Assembly (NCBI GenBank): GCA_043816305.1
Contig: JBDRHZ010000001.1
Span: 20,265-84,264, forward strand
Length of the DNA stretch: 64,000 nt
Source of the DNA: JAHIVN01 sp018816645
GTDB taxonomy: Bacteria; Patescibacteriota; Dojkabacteria; JAHIVN01
Direction: 5' to 3'
Shown: positions 40,758 through 49,861 of the stretch, one piece after another
How the letters are laid out: every line of letters starts with the position of its first letter
Numbering within the stretch: the stretch's first letter is position 1
Program-made: the position numbers and the translations under genes
Notes under the pieces: generated by a model
Database searches by the model: none
Seen by the model: the letters and a program-made list of their open reading frames with translations, nothing else
Told to the model about the DNA's origin: nothing

Positions 40758-41822
40758 TCATCGGCCCATCAGCCCATAAGCCAACAGTTTGTCCCTCGTT
40801 CTTACATAATGTTCATTCATATGCAGAAATTCATATGGATTATGCTCCAGAAATTTCCAAAAGTCTCTCAGCCAGAAAAATGACAATAAATGTACCATCC
40901 CAGGGCTATTAATGGACTTAATAGATAATGAATTCTTTCCACGTTTGTTATACCCGCTAATCAGGAATCTCTTTCGAACAGTTGCCTCCTTCTTATATTT
41001 ACAATCGATAATCAGAAATGCAAGTGTTCTGGCAATATCTGCTATAACTGGTCCGACACAGACCTTTTCGAAATCGAGAATACCAATAATAGGATAAATA
41101 TCAAGCTTTTTGTCAAGTTTATCTGAGAATAAAATGTTTCCGCGGACAAAGTCGTAGTGAAGAATAGCTTGCGTCAAAGGACCCGCCTTTGGCTGGGATT
41201 GCCTTAACACTGAATCAAGAACCTTCAAAATCATTTTCCAATTTAGTCCAACCTTTAATTTTCTAATAATCCACGGTTCAACTTTCTCAAAATATGTCTT
41301 CATCTCCTCGATTTCCTTCTCAGTCAAATCCTGCCATTTGGGTAGTTTTTGGAACACGTCTTGGGTATTGGAAATTGAAATTTGGTTATTATTTGAAAAT
41401 TGGGATTTGGTCATTGAGATTCCCCGCAGGGCATAATGCATATCCGACAACGTCTTGCCTATCGATTTGAGGTGTCGCCGTGTATAAGCTTCCCAGGGAA
41501 TAGTCTCCCCCTCGAGATAATCATAAAGTGCACAGTAATGATACCCTTCTTTCGTATGCACTCTCTTGTATTCTTCTTTATCGCAGGTCAGAACCGGTAT
41601 GCGTGTGATAAATCCATAAGAATCGAGCAATTTAGCAACAAAATGTGAATTCTCTATAACCTGACGAATCTTACTTTCTCTTTTATAAATAATAAATACG
41701 TATCTCTTTGAACCGGTGCTGACCTCGAAACACAGATTCCTGAAACCCCCAGCAAGTTTCAAGATTTTACTGATAGAAACATTATAGTTTTTCGAAACAA
41801 TATCGATTATCAAATCATTCAT
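40758..41822 (-). CDS. APH/choline-kinase-like phosphotransferase
   Basis: A 354-aa protein with the aminoglycoside-phosphotransferase fold. Catalytic loop LHYDFVRGNILFSD has the H-x-D-x4-N pattern, and IIGILDFEKVCVGPVIADIA carries the metal-binding Asp. The N-lobe begins ILKLAGGFRNLCFEVSTGSK. Substrates of this family include choline, homoserine, methylthioribose and antibiotics; none can be chosen here. An in-frame word repeat encodes TKSQFSNNNQISISNTQD (repeat 41361-41417), and the C-terminal codons (LLAYGLMGR) are also repeat-derived. Confidence 0.85.
   Translation of the reverse strand: MNDLIIDIVSKNYNVSISKILKLAGGFRNLCFEVSTGSKRYVFIIYKRESKIRQVIENSHFVAKLLDSYGFITRIPVLTCDKEEYKRVHTKEGYHYCALYDYLEGETIPWEAYTRRHLKSIGKTLSDMHYALRGISMTKSQFSNNNQISISNTQDVFQKLPKWQDLTEKEIEEMKTYFEKVEPWIIRKLKVGLNWKMILKVLDSVLRQSQPKAGPLTQAILHYDFVRGNILFSDKLDKKLDIYPIIGILDFEKVCVGPVIADIARTLAFLIIDCKYKKEATVRKRFLISGYNKRGKNSLSIKSINSPGMVHLLSFFWLRDFWKFLEHNPYEFLHMNEHYVRTRDKLLAYGLMGR
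41361..41417 (-). repeat. In-frame word repeat inside APH-like gene
   Basis: On the minus strand it reads AATGACCAAATCCCAATTTT, CAAATAATAACCAAATTTCA and ATTTCCAATACCCAAG, a CCAATTT-word repeat. It is translated as an Asn/Ser/Gln-rich loop between N-lobe and C-lobe helices. Confidence 0.65.
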
Positions 41823-41917
41823 AAGTTCTTATCAATCTTATACCGATTATATTACAACTTGATTTACAAATCGAAATAAACTAATCTCTACCTATAATCT
41901 GTTTAAGCTTTCATAAC

Positions 41918-42430
41918 ATGAAAACAAACAAAATCCTTATGGTTATTGCCCCCTCCAATTACAGAGATGAAGAGTTGGAGATACCCAAGGAAATTTTCGA
42001 AAAAGCAGGTTTTGATGTTAGAATCGCTTCAAAAGGAGTTGTGAAAGCTGACGGTATACTTGGTGGAACTACGGATGTCGATCTGGATATAGAAGATGTC
42101 ATAGCATATAACTATGATGCAGTTGTTTTTATCGGTGGCTCTGGAGCAAGTGAATATTTTAATAATAATGATGCCTTAAGAATAGCAGAGGATGCTTCGA
42201 ATAGTGGAATAGTACTGGGGGCTATTTGCATTGCCCCTTCGATACTGGCCAATGCAGGACTACTTAATGGCAAAAAAGCAACAGCCTTTCCCTCTGAAAA
42301 AGATAATTTAGCGAAAAAAGGTGCACATTATACAGGTGATTTGGTTACAGTTGACGGGAAAATAGTTACAGCAAAAGGACCAGAGGCTGCTGAAGAATTT
42401 GGTGAGAAAATTATTAGGTTATTAAGATAA
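41918..42430 (+). CDS. DJ-1/PfpI family protein, cytoplasmic
   Basis: A 170-aa DJ-1/PfpI protein. The nucleophile elbow GAICIAPSILANAGLL carries the reactive Cys, the Glu of DEELEIPKEIFEKAGFD sits at the usual position, and VVFIGGSGASEYF is the conserved glycine loop. Related proteins are proposed as proteases, deglycases or redox/stress chaperones. It forms a tandem pair with a membrane-anchored paralog 18 nt downstream. TATAAT at 41895-41900 is a likely -10 box. Confidence 0.9.
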   Translation: MKTNKILMVIAPSNYRDEELEIPKEIFEKAGFDVRIASKGVVKADGILGGTTDVDLDIEDVIAYNYDAVVFIGGSGASEYFNNNDALRIAEDASNSGIVLGAICIAPSILANAGLLNGKKATAFPSEKDNLAKKGAHYTGDLVTVDGKIVTAKGPEAAEEFGEKIIRLLR

Positions 42431-42448
42431 TAATTTTGTAATAATAAA

Positions 42449-43138
42449 ATGAAGAAACTAGGTATATTGATACTGTTAATAATAGCCGCAATTGGCCTAA
42501 TATTCGTATACATTTCTAGAAACAAGGCTTCAGAAGAGGAAACAAGCCAAGGAGCAAATACTTCTCAAGAGAGTCAAAATGATGAAGAAAATTCTCCAAT
42601 TGATCTTATAGATCATAATCCACAAAAGAATATACTACTAGTTCTTGCCTTTCAGGATTTCAATGATCAGGAGTACATTAATGTGAAAAATACACTCCGT
42701 AGCAATAAGTTTGATGTTATCACGGCATCAACTGAAACAGGTTCTGCAACTGGCATGAAGGGGACAAGAGTCAGAATAGATCTATCAATTGATGAGATAT
42801 CGACAGATGACTTTTTAGGCGTCGTTTTCGTCGGAGGCAGTGGTGCCCATATATACTTTGACAATGAGACTGTTCAAAATCTTGCCAGGAGTTTTTATGA
42901 CGCAGGAAAGCTAACATCTGCCATCTGCAGCGGACCGGTAATACTAGCAAATGCCGGCCTCTTGCAGGATAAGAAAGCTACATGTTATCCTGGTTACGAG
43001 GAGAACCTGACAAGCAAGGGAGCAACACATACCGGAGATAATGTTACTGTTGACGGAAATATAGTTACGGGCAAAGGACCAGATGAGGCTAGAGAATTTG
43101 CAGAAAAAGTGGTGGAGATGTTAAGTAAGGAAAACTAA
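42449..43138 (+). CDS. DJ-1/PfpI family protein, membrane-anchored
   Basis: A 229-aa paralog of the preceding gene with an N-terminal transmembrane anchor (LGILILLIIAAIGLIFVYI) and a Ser/Glu/Asn-rich linker of about 35 residues. The DJ-1 domain has VVFVGGSGAHIYF and SAICSGPVILANAGLL with the reactive Cys. The catalytic-site Glu region reads FNDQEYINVKNTL, so the Glu is kept as QE. The domain probably faces outward. A cytoplasmic and an exported copy side by side suggests the same chemistry on both sides of the membrane. Confidence 0.85.
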   Translation: MKKLGILILLIIAAIGLIFVYISRNKASEEETSQGANTSQESQNDEENSPIDLIDHNPQKNILLVLAFQDFNDQEYINVKNTLRSNKFDVITASTETGSATGMKGTRVRIDLSIDEISTDDFLGVVFVGGSGAHIYFDNETVQNLARSFYDAGKLTSAICSGPVILANAGLLQDKKATCYPGYEENLTSKGATHTGDNVTVDGNIVTGKGPDEAREFAEKVVEMLSKEN

Positions 43139-43160
43139 AATTGCATAATACTATACAGCC

Positions 43161-46100
43161 TTATGGTTTTATCGTTCCACCCTTATCTTTTACTCTGATA
43201 AAATACCCAGAGGTACTAAATATCTTGTAATCCCGCCCATAAGAAACATTTCCTTCCTTGATAAAATTCTCATATCTTCCCGACTGCCATTTGGTGATGA
43301 TGTCAACCCCAACACCAGCCTCTGTGCCTAAATTGATCAAACCTTCTGCTGTATACTCTTTCTCTGGTGAAATTATTCCAACCAGATTCCAACCGCTAGT
43401 CAAATCCAATGGATATGATTCTTCAAACTGATTTCCAACCAATTCTATTTCTGTCTCCTTATAATTCTTTATAAAGTATCCTTCCGTTGGGAATAGTTTA
43501 AAATCTTCTCCAAAACTTCTCCCATTTCTCTCAGAGTAGATAAGCCATTTTCCCTCCCTTAGAGTTGCTACATGTGTTACCAATCCCCCCCGATCATTTA
43601 TTACCCCCAGGAGTTCTGATGCTGTATTTACCGAACTCTCTTGATCTGTATCAAAAGGAAAAGCGATAAGCGTCCAGCCTCTATCTATTTTATACGTTAA
43701 GTTATCAGATATCTTCTTTATCTGTATATCGTCTTGGAACACTGATGTATCTTCTCCCTCATCCATTTGTCCATTTTCGTTTATATCTGCATATAGATTC
43801 AGTTTTTCTCCGTGAGAATCTGAAACTTCAACTGTTGTTGTATCATCATTTATGCTAATCTCATATAATCCATTCTCAGAAAGCTCGACAGATGAAACAA
43901 ATTTATTCTCAGGGATATCCATTCCGAAATCTTCGTATGTATCTATCAAAATTTCCGGAACCTTATTATTTTCGGTCTCTTCACCTAAAACACTCGCATA
44001 CAAGTTCTCATCTAAGCTTCCCATTCCTGCTGGAGGCAACTCATCTTCTTTTACCCAGGTTTTCCCGTCTTTTGCAAGATAATAATCCCTCAACTTATCA
44101 AGACTTAAATCCTTAGGACACTTTCCACAATCTTTATCTATCTCATCATTGAAAACAGCTTTCTCTAAAAAACAGCATCTCAAAAGATGAGAAGATAGAG
44201 GACCCAATGTGTCATAAGGATAGAAATGTGCTCCCGAAGTGGCTAAATCTTCAAGGGTATTTGTGTATCCGTAATCTTCAGTAGGAGTTTCGTATCCACA
44301 GTTAACACAATACGTCTCCTCGAAATCCCTTGGATCCAATTCGGATCTCCACCCTATCGACTTGAACCAGTTATTCCTTTGTTCTTTATATATTCTGGTT
44401 CCTTCAATAGCAGACAATTTTCGAGTATCATATATATGAATTAGTTCATGCAACATAACCATATTAAATTGTTTCTTTGCGTCTTCTACATCATGATCGT
44501 AAAGTAGAAAAGGCATAAATTCATCATCAAAATAGACATCGAGAAGGTGTAGTTGAGCACAGGCTGTTGCACTCCCAGGTTTGCCGCAATCCCAATCCTC
44601 TCCAAGGTTTTGTTTTTTTATTTCAGTTTTCTTCATAACTGAACTGAAAGAGGGATATCTAGAAATCCAATCATATAACTCAACAAAAGCCTCCTTTTCT
44701 TCATCTAATAATGGAAAATATCCCAGCTTAAAACTGTCACCTTTGCTATTAAACTCATCTATCCATTCCTTATCAACGTTACCTACAGTTAGATCTTGTC
44801 CACAGCTCTTTATACGAGTCTCTAATTTGCCAAGAGAAAAGTCCCGATTTACCCAAATATAGCCAGATGCTGCATCTTGTGTTTTATATACCCCATGGGT
44901 ATCCTCACATTCCACATGCCCCAATCTAATGAAATAACAACCTTCTTCTATATTTTCAAATACAGACTCCCCTCCAACATCTCCCTGCCCATTTGGTAAG
45001 ACAATCTGAAATTTCTTTAGCAGAATACCTGATTTTTCTCTTACATTTCCTGTGCATTCTGAATGCACCATGCTATCAAACCGAATTAATTCTAATTTCA
45101 CATTATAATCACGCACACTAGTCAAAGGATAATCCATTCCAACAAACCAGGGGACTTTAGCAGAGTATGTGACTGGAGAGCTGGGACCGGCATCAACGCA
45201 ACTCCCTGAGCTACAAACACAATTTTCTCCTAGGCATTCATTACAAGCTGTACCATCAGACAAATTGTTGTGTTTACATTTAGGAGTCGTTCCGACTGTA
45301 TCACAAACATCTTGAGTACAGAAGTTACTATCGTCACAATCAGAGTTAAATTTGCATTCAGGAATAATACAACTCCCACCCGAACATATCTCTCCACTAT
45401 TACAGGAATCTCCACAGAAACCACAGTTCGTTAATGTATTCAACTCAGTCTCACAGCCATTTGTACTTACTCCGTCACAATCACCCCATTCATCGAAGCA
45501 AGTATTTGCACACGTACCACTGTTACAGCTAGTAGTCCCATGAACATTTTGACATCCAGGAGAACAAGTTCCACCACAACCATCAGAACCACATTCCTTT
45601 CCTGAACAATCAGGCGTACATCCTGGAGGATTACAACTCAGTTCTCCAAAAGATGGCTCTTCACAATAATCGCTCGGACAGTCAGCCTTAATAGTCGAAA
45701 CAACCCAACGGTCGCCTTCTGACCTTGTTGAATCCCAAGTTCGTCTATTCTTATAGCAAAATTGCTGTCCTGAGTCCCAATAAAACTTCCCTTGAGCCCA
45801 AGTACAACCATCTTTATTTATGTAAGTATCTAAATCAGAAAGAGATGGCGGAGGACATCCTGGGAAATCAGCCTGAGGTTCTCTTATCTTAACTTTAGCT
45901 TTAATGACAATATTTATTACATCACCACCTTTATAATATTCCATTGTAAGTGTTTCGTCATAATCTCCCGGGAAATCTGTATAACCCACCCCTATTGTTA
46001 TCTCAGCATTCCCCTTTGACACTATACTACCTGGACAAATAGCTGAAAAAGGTCCTGATTCAGAACATTTTTTAATGGTTATCTCCTTGCTCGTATTATT

Positions 46101-47225
46101 GCTTACTTGCACTGTTTTCGAGTCCACGTCTCCAACCTCAATAGTTCCAAAATCCAGGCTGGCCGGATTGTACACAACTTCTCCTTCATCCGGAATCTCT
46201 CCTCCGGGAGGGTCTATGATCTTATCTTTGCAATCTGGCTCACTACACCTATCCTCACAGTAGTATTCATTACACCAGCCGAGCCATTCCCCCTGCCCTC
46301 TGCAAAACCAGTATCCATTTACTCCATACATGCCACCTTCATAACACGTTCCGCTGCTACCGCAGCACGGATTCTCAAAGCCCGAAGCATAACACTCCTG
46401 CCACCCATCTTGTCCGCTGCATGCATTCTCTTTCGGACTTGTTTGTGCTGCATATGCTCCCGATATCAAATGGTCTATTCCAGCATTATCCTCTTCTGTC
46501 GACTTCTTACCTTCAAGCTTAACTGTCTTAACTGGCTGATCTTCTCCTGGCCTTGCTTCAATCGCAGTACTCCCCAGCTCTCCTCCCTCAACAAAGATCT
46601 CTTCTTTCTTTAGTTTCCCAGTATCAAAAGTTCTACCCAATGTTGCATCTCTTGCATTTGATATGTCCAAACTCCACCCTCCCTCATCATTTGTATATGT
46701 ACTCAAATATGAACTCTCTTCTCCATTCTTACTCATCATCTTTAGATAAATTATCCCGTCATTCACTCTTCTATCTGCTCCATCAGTTACTAATCCATAC
46801 ACAGGATACGGAACCTCTATCTCTTCTGCTATCGATGTTGTTGCGAGTATTGGCAATTCTTCTACTTTAATTGTTTTAAAACCTGTACTTATCCTGTAAA
46901 AGTACCTTGTGTTCTCTTCGAGATCTCTTAATGTCACATGATGTGTATAGTACTTTCCTTTATTTATTACCTCATACTCTCCCTGCTCTATTTCTTCTAT
47001 GTCTCTATCATCATATGCTCGATCTTTCCCTGCAAATGGCAGCAGCGGAAACCAGTTATCTTTCTCCCCATAAAGAACTGTTCCCCTTATAGGTTCTTTG
47101 CTTACCCAGCTTACTGTCACACTTGTTCCTGTAGCATTTGTTATCCTCACATCTCTTATCTCTGACGTCTTCTCACTCACATTTATCATTACCACAGCTA
47201 GTATTACTGTTAATACAAAAACCAT
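43161..47225 (-). CDS. Giant secreted Cys-rich surface protein with zincin-like domain
   Basis: 1354 aa. A hydrophobic N-terminus is followed by a fibronectin-III-like domain (VSWVSKEPIRGTVLYGE), a carboxypeptidase-regulatory-like domain (about residues 130-230), an ASPM/HYDIN-like Ig domain (PASLDFGTIEVGDVDSKTVQ), a long Cys-rich region (about 510-680, GCTPDCSGKECGSDGCGGTC), a region with MVMLHELIHIYDTRK (HExxH) and a later EDLATSGAHFY as possible zinc ligand, a Ca-binding-like DINENGQMDEGED, and two about 80-residue C-terminal repeats (GWTLIAFPFD, GWNLVGIISP). The ATG at 47225 gives a hydrophobic start without positive charges; the open frame continues upstream through KRLRGKKLVLIIV without ATG, GTG or TTG. 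Probably exported and cell-surface. Confidence 0.8.
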   Translation of the reverse strand: MVFVLTVILAVVMINVSEKTSEIRDVRITNATGTSVTVSWVSKEPIRGTVLYGEKDNWFPLLPFAGKDRAYDDRDIEEIEQGEYEVINKGKYYTHHVTLRDLEENTRYFYRISTGFKTIKVEELPILATTSIAEEIEVPYPVYGLVTDGADRRVNDGIIYLKMMSKNGEESSYLSTYTNDEGGWSLDISNARDATLGRTFDTGKLKKEEIFVEGGELGSTAIEARPGEDQPVKTVKLEGKKSTEEDNAGIDHLISGAYAAQTSPKENACSGQDGWQECYASGFENPCCGSSGTCYEGGMYGVNGYWFCRGQGEWLGWCNEYYCEDRCSEPDCKDKIIDPPGGEIPDEGEVVYNPASLDFGTIEVGDVDSKTVQVSNNTSKEITIKKCSESGPFSAICPGSIVSKGNAEITIGVGYTDFPGDYDETLTMEYYKGGDVINIVIKAKVKIREPQADFPGCPPPSLSDLDTYINKDGCTWAQGKFYWDSGQQFCYKNRRTWDSTRSEGDRWVVSTIKADCPSDYCEEPSFGELSCNPPGCTPDCSGKECGSDGCGGTCSPGCQNVHGTTSCNSGTCANTCFDEWGDCDGVSTNGCETELNTLTNCGFCGDSCNSGEICSGGSCIIPECKFNSDCDDSNFCTQDVCDTVGTTPKCKHNNLSDGTACNECLGENCVCSSGSCVDAGPSSPVTYSAKVPWFVGMDYPLTSVRDYNVKLELIRFDSMVHSECTGNVREKSGILLKKFQIVLPNGQGDVGGESVFENIEEGCYFIRLGHVECEDTHGVYKTQDAASGYIWVNRDFSLGKLETRIKSCGQDLTVGNVDKEWIDEFNSKGDSFKLGYFPLLDEEKEAFVELYDWISRYPSFSSVMKKTEIKKQNLGEDWDCGKPGSATACAQLHLLDVYFDDEFMPFLLYDHDVEDAKKQFNMVMLHELIHIYDTRKLSAIEGTRIYKEQRNNWFKSIGWRSELDPRDFEETYCVNCGYETPTEDYGYTNTLEDLATSGAHFYPYDTLGPLSSHLLRCCFLEKAVFNDEIDKDCGKCPKDLSLDKLRDYYLAKDGKTWVKEDELPPAGMGSLDENLYASVLGEETENNKVPEILIDTYEDFGMDIPENKFVSSVELSENGLYEISINDDTTTVEVSDSHGEKLNLYADINENGQMDEGEDTSVFQDDIQIKKISDNLTYKIDRGWTLIAFPFDTDQESSVNTASELLGVINDRGGLVTHVATLREGKWLIYSERNGRSFGEDFKLFPTEGYFIKNYKETEIELVGNQFEESYPLDLTSGWNLVGIISPEKEYTAEGLINLGTEAGVGVDIITKWQSGRYENFIKEGNVSYGRDYKIFSTSGYFIRVKDKGGTIKP

Positions 47226-47307
47226 TACAATTATTAAAACTAACTTTTTCCCCCTTAAACGTTTTAGTATTGAGCCAACTTTTTCAACTAACCGTATTTA
47301 CAAAAAA

Positions 47308-48162
47308 TTAGATCTTTCTAGAAAAATCAATATCATCCACATGTACAATTTTCCCTCGTCTTCCTAGGTCTTTTTCGCTTCTACGTGCAAATTCTCTATA
47401 TTTCAAAACGCGATCGGTCTTTTCTTCAATTGTTCCAATCACAGTCATGCCAGGGCCACCAATACAGCCATCCCTACAAGAAAGGAAATCTAAAAATAAA
47501 TAGTTCTTGTATTTTGGACCTTTCATATTATCTAAAATCTTAGTGATCTTATCAATCCCATCCTCTATCAGAATCTCACTTTTCTTTAAGATGCCCTTGT
47601 AATGCAGAGTATCAGACAAGCCTCCGGGCAAAGGGTAAATTTTTGTATAATCATTGTAAAATTTATTGAAAGTCAATTTCTTCTTCCTCCCATTACCAAC
47701 CTTCTTATTCTTGAAAATTTCCTCCAGCTCACGGTAAGTAAGCGCTAGATCAACACTTCCTATTTCAGCTGACTCGACTTTCTTTGAGATACAAGGTCCT
47801 ATAAATACAATCCTATGTTTCGGGTAGAATTTCCTGCATATCAAAGACATGCATCCCATCGGGGAATGAACCGGAACAAGGTTTCCCACAAGGTGCGGAT
47901 ATTTGTTTTTTATTAGCTGTACTAATGTCGGACAGGGAGATGCTATCCAGCTTTTACTTTTGTCTTCTTTGATGACTTTGTGATAGAAAATATTTGTCAT
48001 CTTTGCACCGAAAGTAAGCTCAACTACCTTGTCGAATCCGAGGGCCTGAAGCTTCCATATGATTTCTGGATAGTCGAAATCTGCTATAAAAGACGGTGCA
48101 AGCATACAAACTAATGGGGTTTTGTTTCGCAGGAGTTTATAGAATTTTTCAATGCCTGACAT
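47308..48162 (-). CDS. [FeFe]-hydrogenase-like H-domain protein
   Basis: A 284-aa protein equivalent to the C-terminal H-cluster domain of iron-only hydrogenases, without the N-terminal ferredoxin-like domains. APSFIADFDYP opens the domain. Motif-like Cys sites are ASPCPTLVQLIKNKYP (L1), FIGPCISKKVESAEIG (L2) and LSCRDGCIGGPGMTVIG (L3), so all H-cluster ligands appear possible. The L1 reads SPCP rather than TSCCP, as in putative sensory or non-canonical hydrogenases. It overlaps an upstream membrane-protein gene by 14 nt. No HydE, HydF or HydG is in view, so real hydrogenase activity is unproven. Confidence 0.8.
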   Translation of the reverse strand: MSGIEKFYKLLRNKTPLVCMLAPSFIADFDYPEIIWKLQALGFDKVVELTFGAKMTNIFYHKVIKEDKSKSWIASPCPTLVQLIKNKYPHLVGNLVPVHSPMGCMSLICRKFYPKHRIVFIGPCISKKVESAEIGSVDLALTYRELEEIFKNKKVGNGRKKKLTFNKFYNDYTKIYPLPGGLSDTLHYKGILKKSEILIEDGIDKITKILDNMKGPKYKNYLFLDFLSCRDGCIGGPGMTVIGTIEEKTDRVLKYREFARRSEKDLGRRGKIVHVDDIDFSRKI

Positions 48163-48724
48163 TTGATCTGGATTTTAATATTAAATTTCTATGCTCAAAT
48201 TCAGTTATAAGTGTTGCAAGCAAGCTCCCTAATAAAGCGGTAATAAATTGAATTGCCCCCATGGAAACTATAAAGGCACTGGGTAGTACTGAAAGCTGAA
48301 CAAGCAGGAGTACTGGAGAAAAAATTACAATGCTTTTAACTAGCGACGGGATAATTATTCGCAATGGTTTGGCCTTGTGAGCCATTAACTTTGAGAAATA
48401 AGAAATGGCAAAGTTCCCGAGCCATATAAATGGAACAATGATTATCAAATATCTCGTCAAGCTTCCAAATAAAATTCCTCTTGAGACAGCACCTAAGGAT
48501 GGTAATATTATCGTCGGTGATGCCTTCCAGCCTTTTTGAGTAAGTGCTTGTCTTACAATCAGTAGATTCACAACAATTCCTACAAGCAACTGGGGACCGC
48601 CTAATAACATAGGCAACAGAAAAGAGACGGCTGAAAGAATAAGAAATTCGATAAGCTCTTGAACTTTTTTCAACTCTGAAAGGCGGACTTCAAATACTTG
48701 ATATACTGGCAGAAGAACCTTCAA
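48149..48724 (-). CDS. Membrane partner of the hydrogenase-like protein
   Basis: A 191-aa protein with about five membrane segments (FLILSAVSFLLPMLLGGPQL, YLIIIVPFIWLGNFAISYF, IVIFSPVLLLVQLSVL, FITALLGSLLATLI). Overall layout resembles small transporter S-component-like membrane proteins, but I cannot name a family. Its last codons overlap the H-domain gene, implying coupled translation and probably a shared role at the membrane. Confidence 0.6.
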   Translation of the reverse strand: MKVLLPVYQVFEVRLSELKKVQELIEFLILSAVSFLLPMLLGGPQLLVGIVVNLLIVRQALTQKGWKASPTIILPSLGAVSRGILFGSLTRYLIIIVPFIWLGNFAISYFSKLMAHKAKPLRIIIPSLVKSIVIFSPVLLLVQLSVLPSAFIVSMGAIQFITALLGSLLATLITEFEHRNLILKSRSNVRH

Positions 48725-48781
48725 AGGAGTATGCTAATATTTTATGCAATCATAGTACCAGAATTACATAGTAAGTTCAAT

Positions 48782-49135
48782 TTATAAAATACCTTCTACA
48801 TGTTCTACCTTTGTTATTCTCGAATTTTTGATCATAATACCGATTAAATCTATTCTATAATCAGCCGTATTCAGATCATTCACATTCAAATACTTCTCAC
48901 AGCTTTCAATCAGAGCCTCTTCTTTTTCAGCACCAATCGTATCATATAGATCCTGGTAATCTTCGTTCTTTCTTGTCTTGACCTCGAAAAATACAATCAA
49001 CCCTCTGTACTTCGAAATTATATCTATTTCCCCCCTCCCGACCTGCACATTCCTTCCAATTATTTTGTATCCTTTTGTGATTAAATATTCCGAGGCATAA
49101 TCCTCCCCCATTTTCCCAAGCTTATTAGTGTGCAT
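48782..49135 (-). CDS. YraN family (UPF0102) nuclease-fold protein
   Basis: A 117-aa YraN/UPF0102 protein with the Holliday-junction-resolvase-like nuclease fold: LGKMGEDYASEYLITKGYKI, GRGEIDIISKYRGLIVFFEV and KTRKNE give the conserved E, D-x-I and E-V-K residues. Bacterial yraN commonly lies beside rnhB and rplS, as here. The cellular function is not settled. Confidence 0.92.
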   Translation of the reverse strand: MHTNKLGKMGEDYASEYLITKGYKIIGRNVQVGRGEIDIISKYRGLIVFFEVKTRKNEDYQDLYDTIGAEKEEALIESCEKYLNVNDLNTADYRIDLIGIMIKNSRITKVEHVEGIL

Positions 49136-49240
49136 TTTATTAGCCTTTTGCTATTTACTGCTTAACTATAAACTGTACGAATTTGATGAACATGACATAC
49201 CCTGCCACATCGTCAAATAAAAAACATCAAGTGTTGTCAG

Positions 49241-49861
49241 TTATCTACCATGCAAAATCTTTTTTATCGGTTTGTAGCTTAACCTATGTATATCGCAAAT
49301 ACCATATATTTTCAGTGCCTCCATATGTTTCTTCGTTCCATATCCTGCATTCGACTCAAATCCATAAACAGGATAAGTTTTCCCATATTCTGCCAAGAGA
49401 TTGTCTCTATAGACTTTCGCTATGACAGATGCAGCTGCTATAGAGTAATGTTTAGCATCGCCATGCTGAATGCACTTATATTCAAACTCAAACGGATCCC
49501 TAAAGTATCCATCCAGAAGCACTATACTTTCTTCAGTGTCTATATCCTTAAGCGCTCTAACAATAGCCAATCTTGTCGCTTCGAGAACATTCAGCTCATC
49601 AATCTCATCTTTCTCTGCCATTCCGATAGAATAAGAATTTCTCTTTAACTGTGCAGACAGTGATTCTCGCCGCTTCTTTGTCAGCGCTTTTGAATCGTTC
49701 ACTTGGGATATGATCTGGGAATTTACAGAGTAGATAAAAGCTGCAACTACAACAGGTCCCGCCCAGCTTCCTCTGCCGACTTCATCTACGCCTATGACAC
49801 TTTTATAACCAGATGTGAGCAGAACTCTTTCGAGCTCATCATTTGTCTGATTTTTCCTCAT
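49241..49861 (-). CDS. rnhB: Ribonuclease HII
   Basis: About 206 aa from MRKNQTNDELERVL; an upstream ATG at 49936 would add 25 basic residues that lie inside the rplS tail, so the internal start is preferred. VIGVDEVGRGSWAGPVVVAA holds the DExGRG active site; later Asp residues are in VLLDGYFRDPF and SIAAASVIAKVYRD. It removes ribonucleotides and RNA primers from DNA. Its start overlaps the end of rplS by 23 nt, consistent with a coupled rplS-rnhB-yraN operon. Confidence 0.93.
   Translation of the reverse strand: MRKNQTNDELERVLLTSGYKSVIGVDEVGRGSWAGPVVVAAFIYSVNSQIISQVNDSKALTKKRRESLSAQLKRNSYSIGMAEKDEIDELNVLEATRLAIVRALKDIDTEESIVLLDGYFRDPFEFEYKCIQHGDAKHYSIAAASVIAKVYRDNLLAEYGKTYPVYGFESNAGYGTKKHMEALKIYGICDIHRLSYKPIKKILHGR

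Noticed and set aside
40758..41822. APH-like protein as an antibiotic-resistance enzyme
   Set aside because: The fold is shared with many metabolic kinases and nothing in the sequence or neighbourhood points to aminoglycosides.
43892..47367. Long plus-strand ORFs opposite the giant surface protein gene
   Set aside because: They are antisense shadows; the minus-strand frame has recognisable domains and the plus-strand peptides are Ser/Leu/His-rich without motifs.
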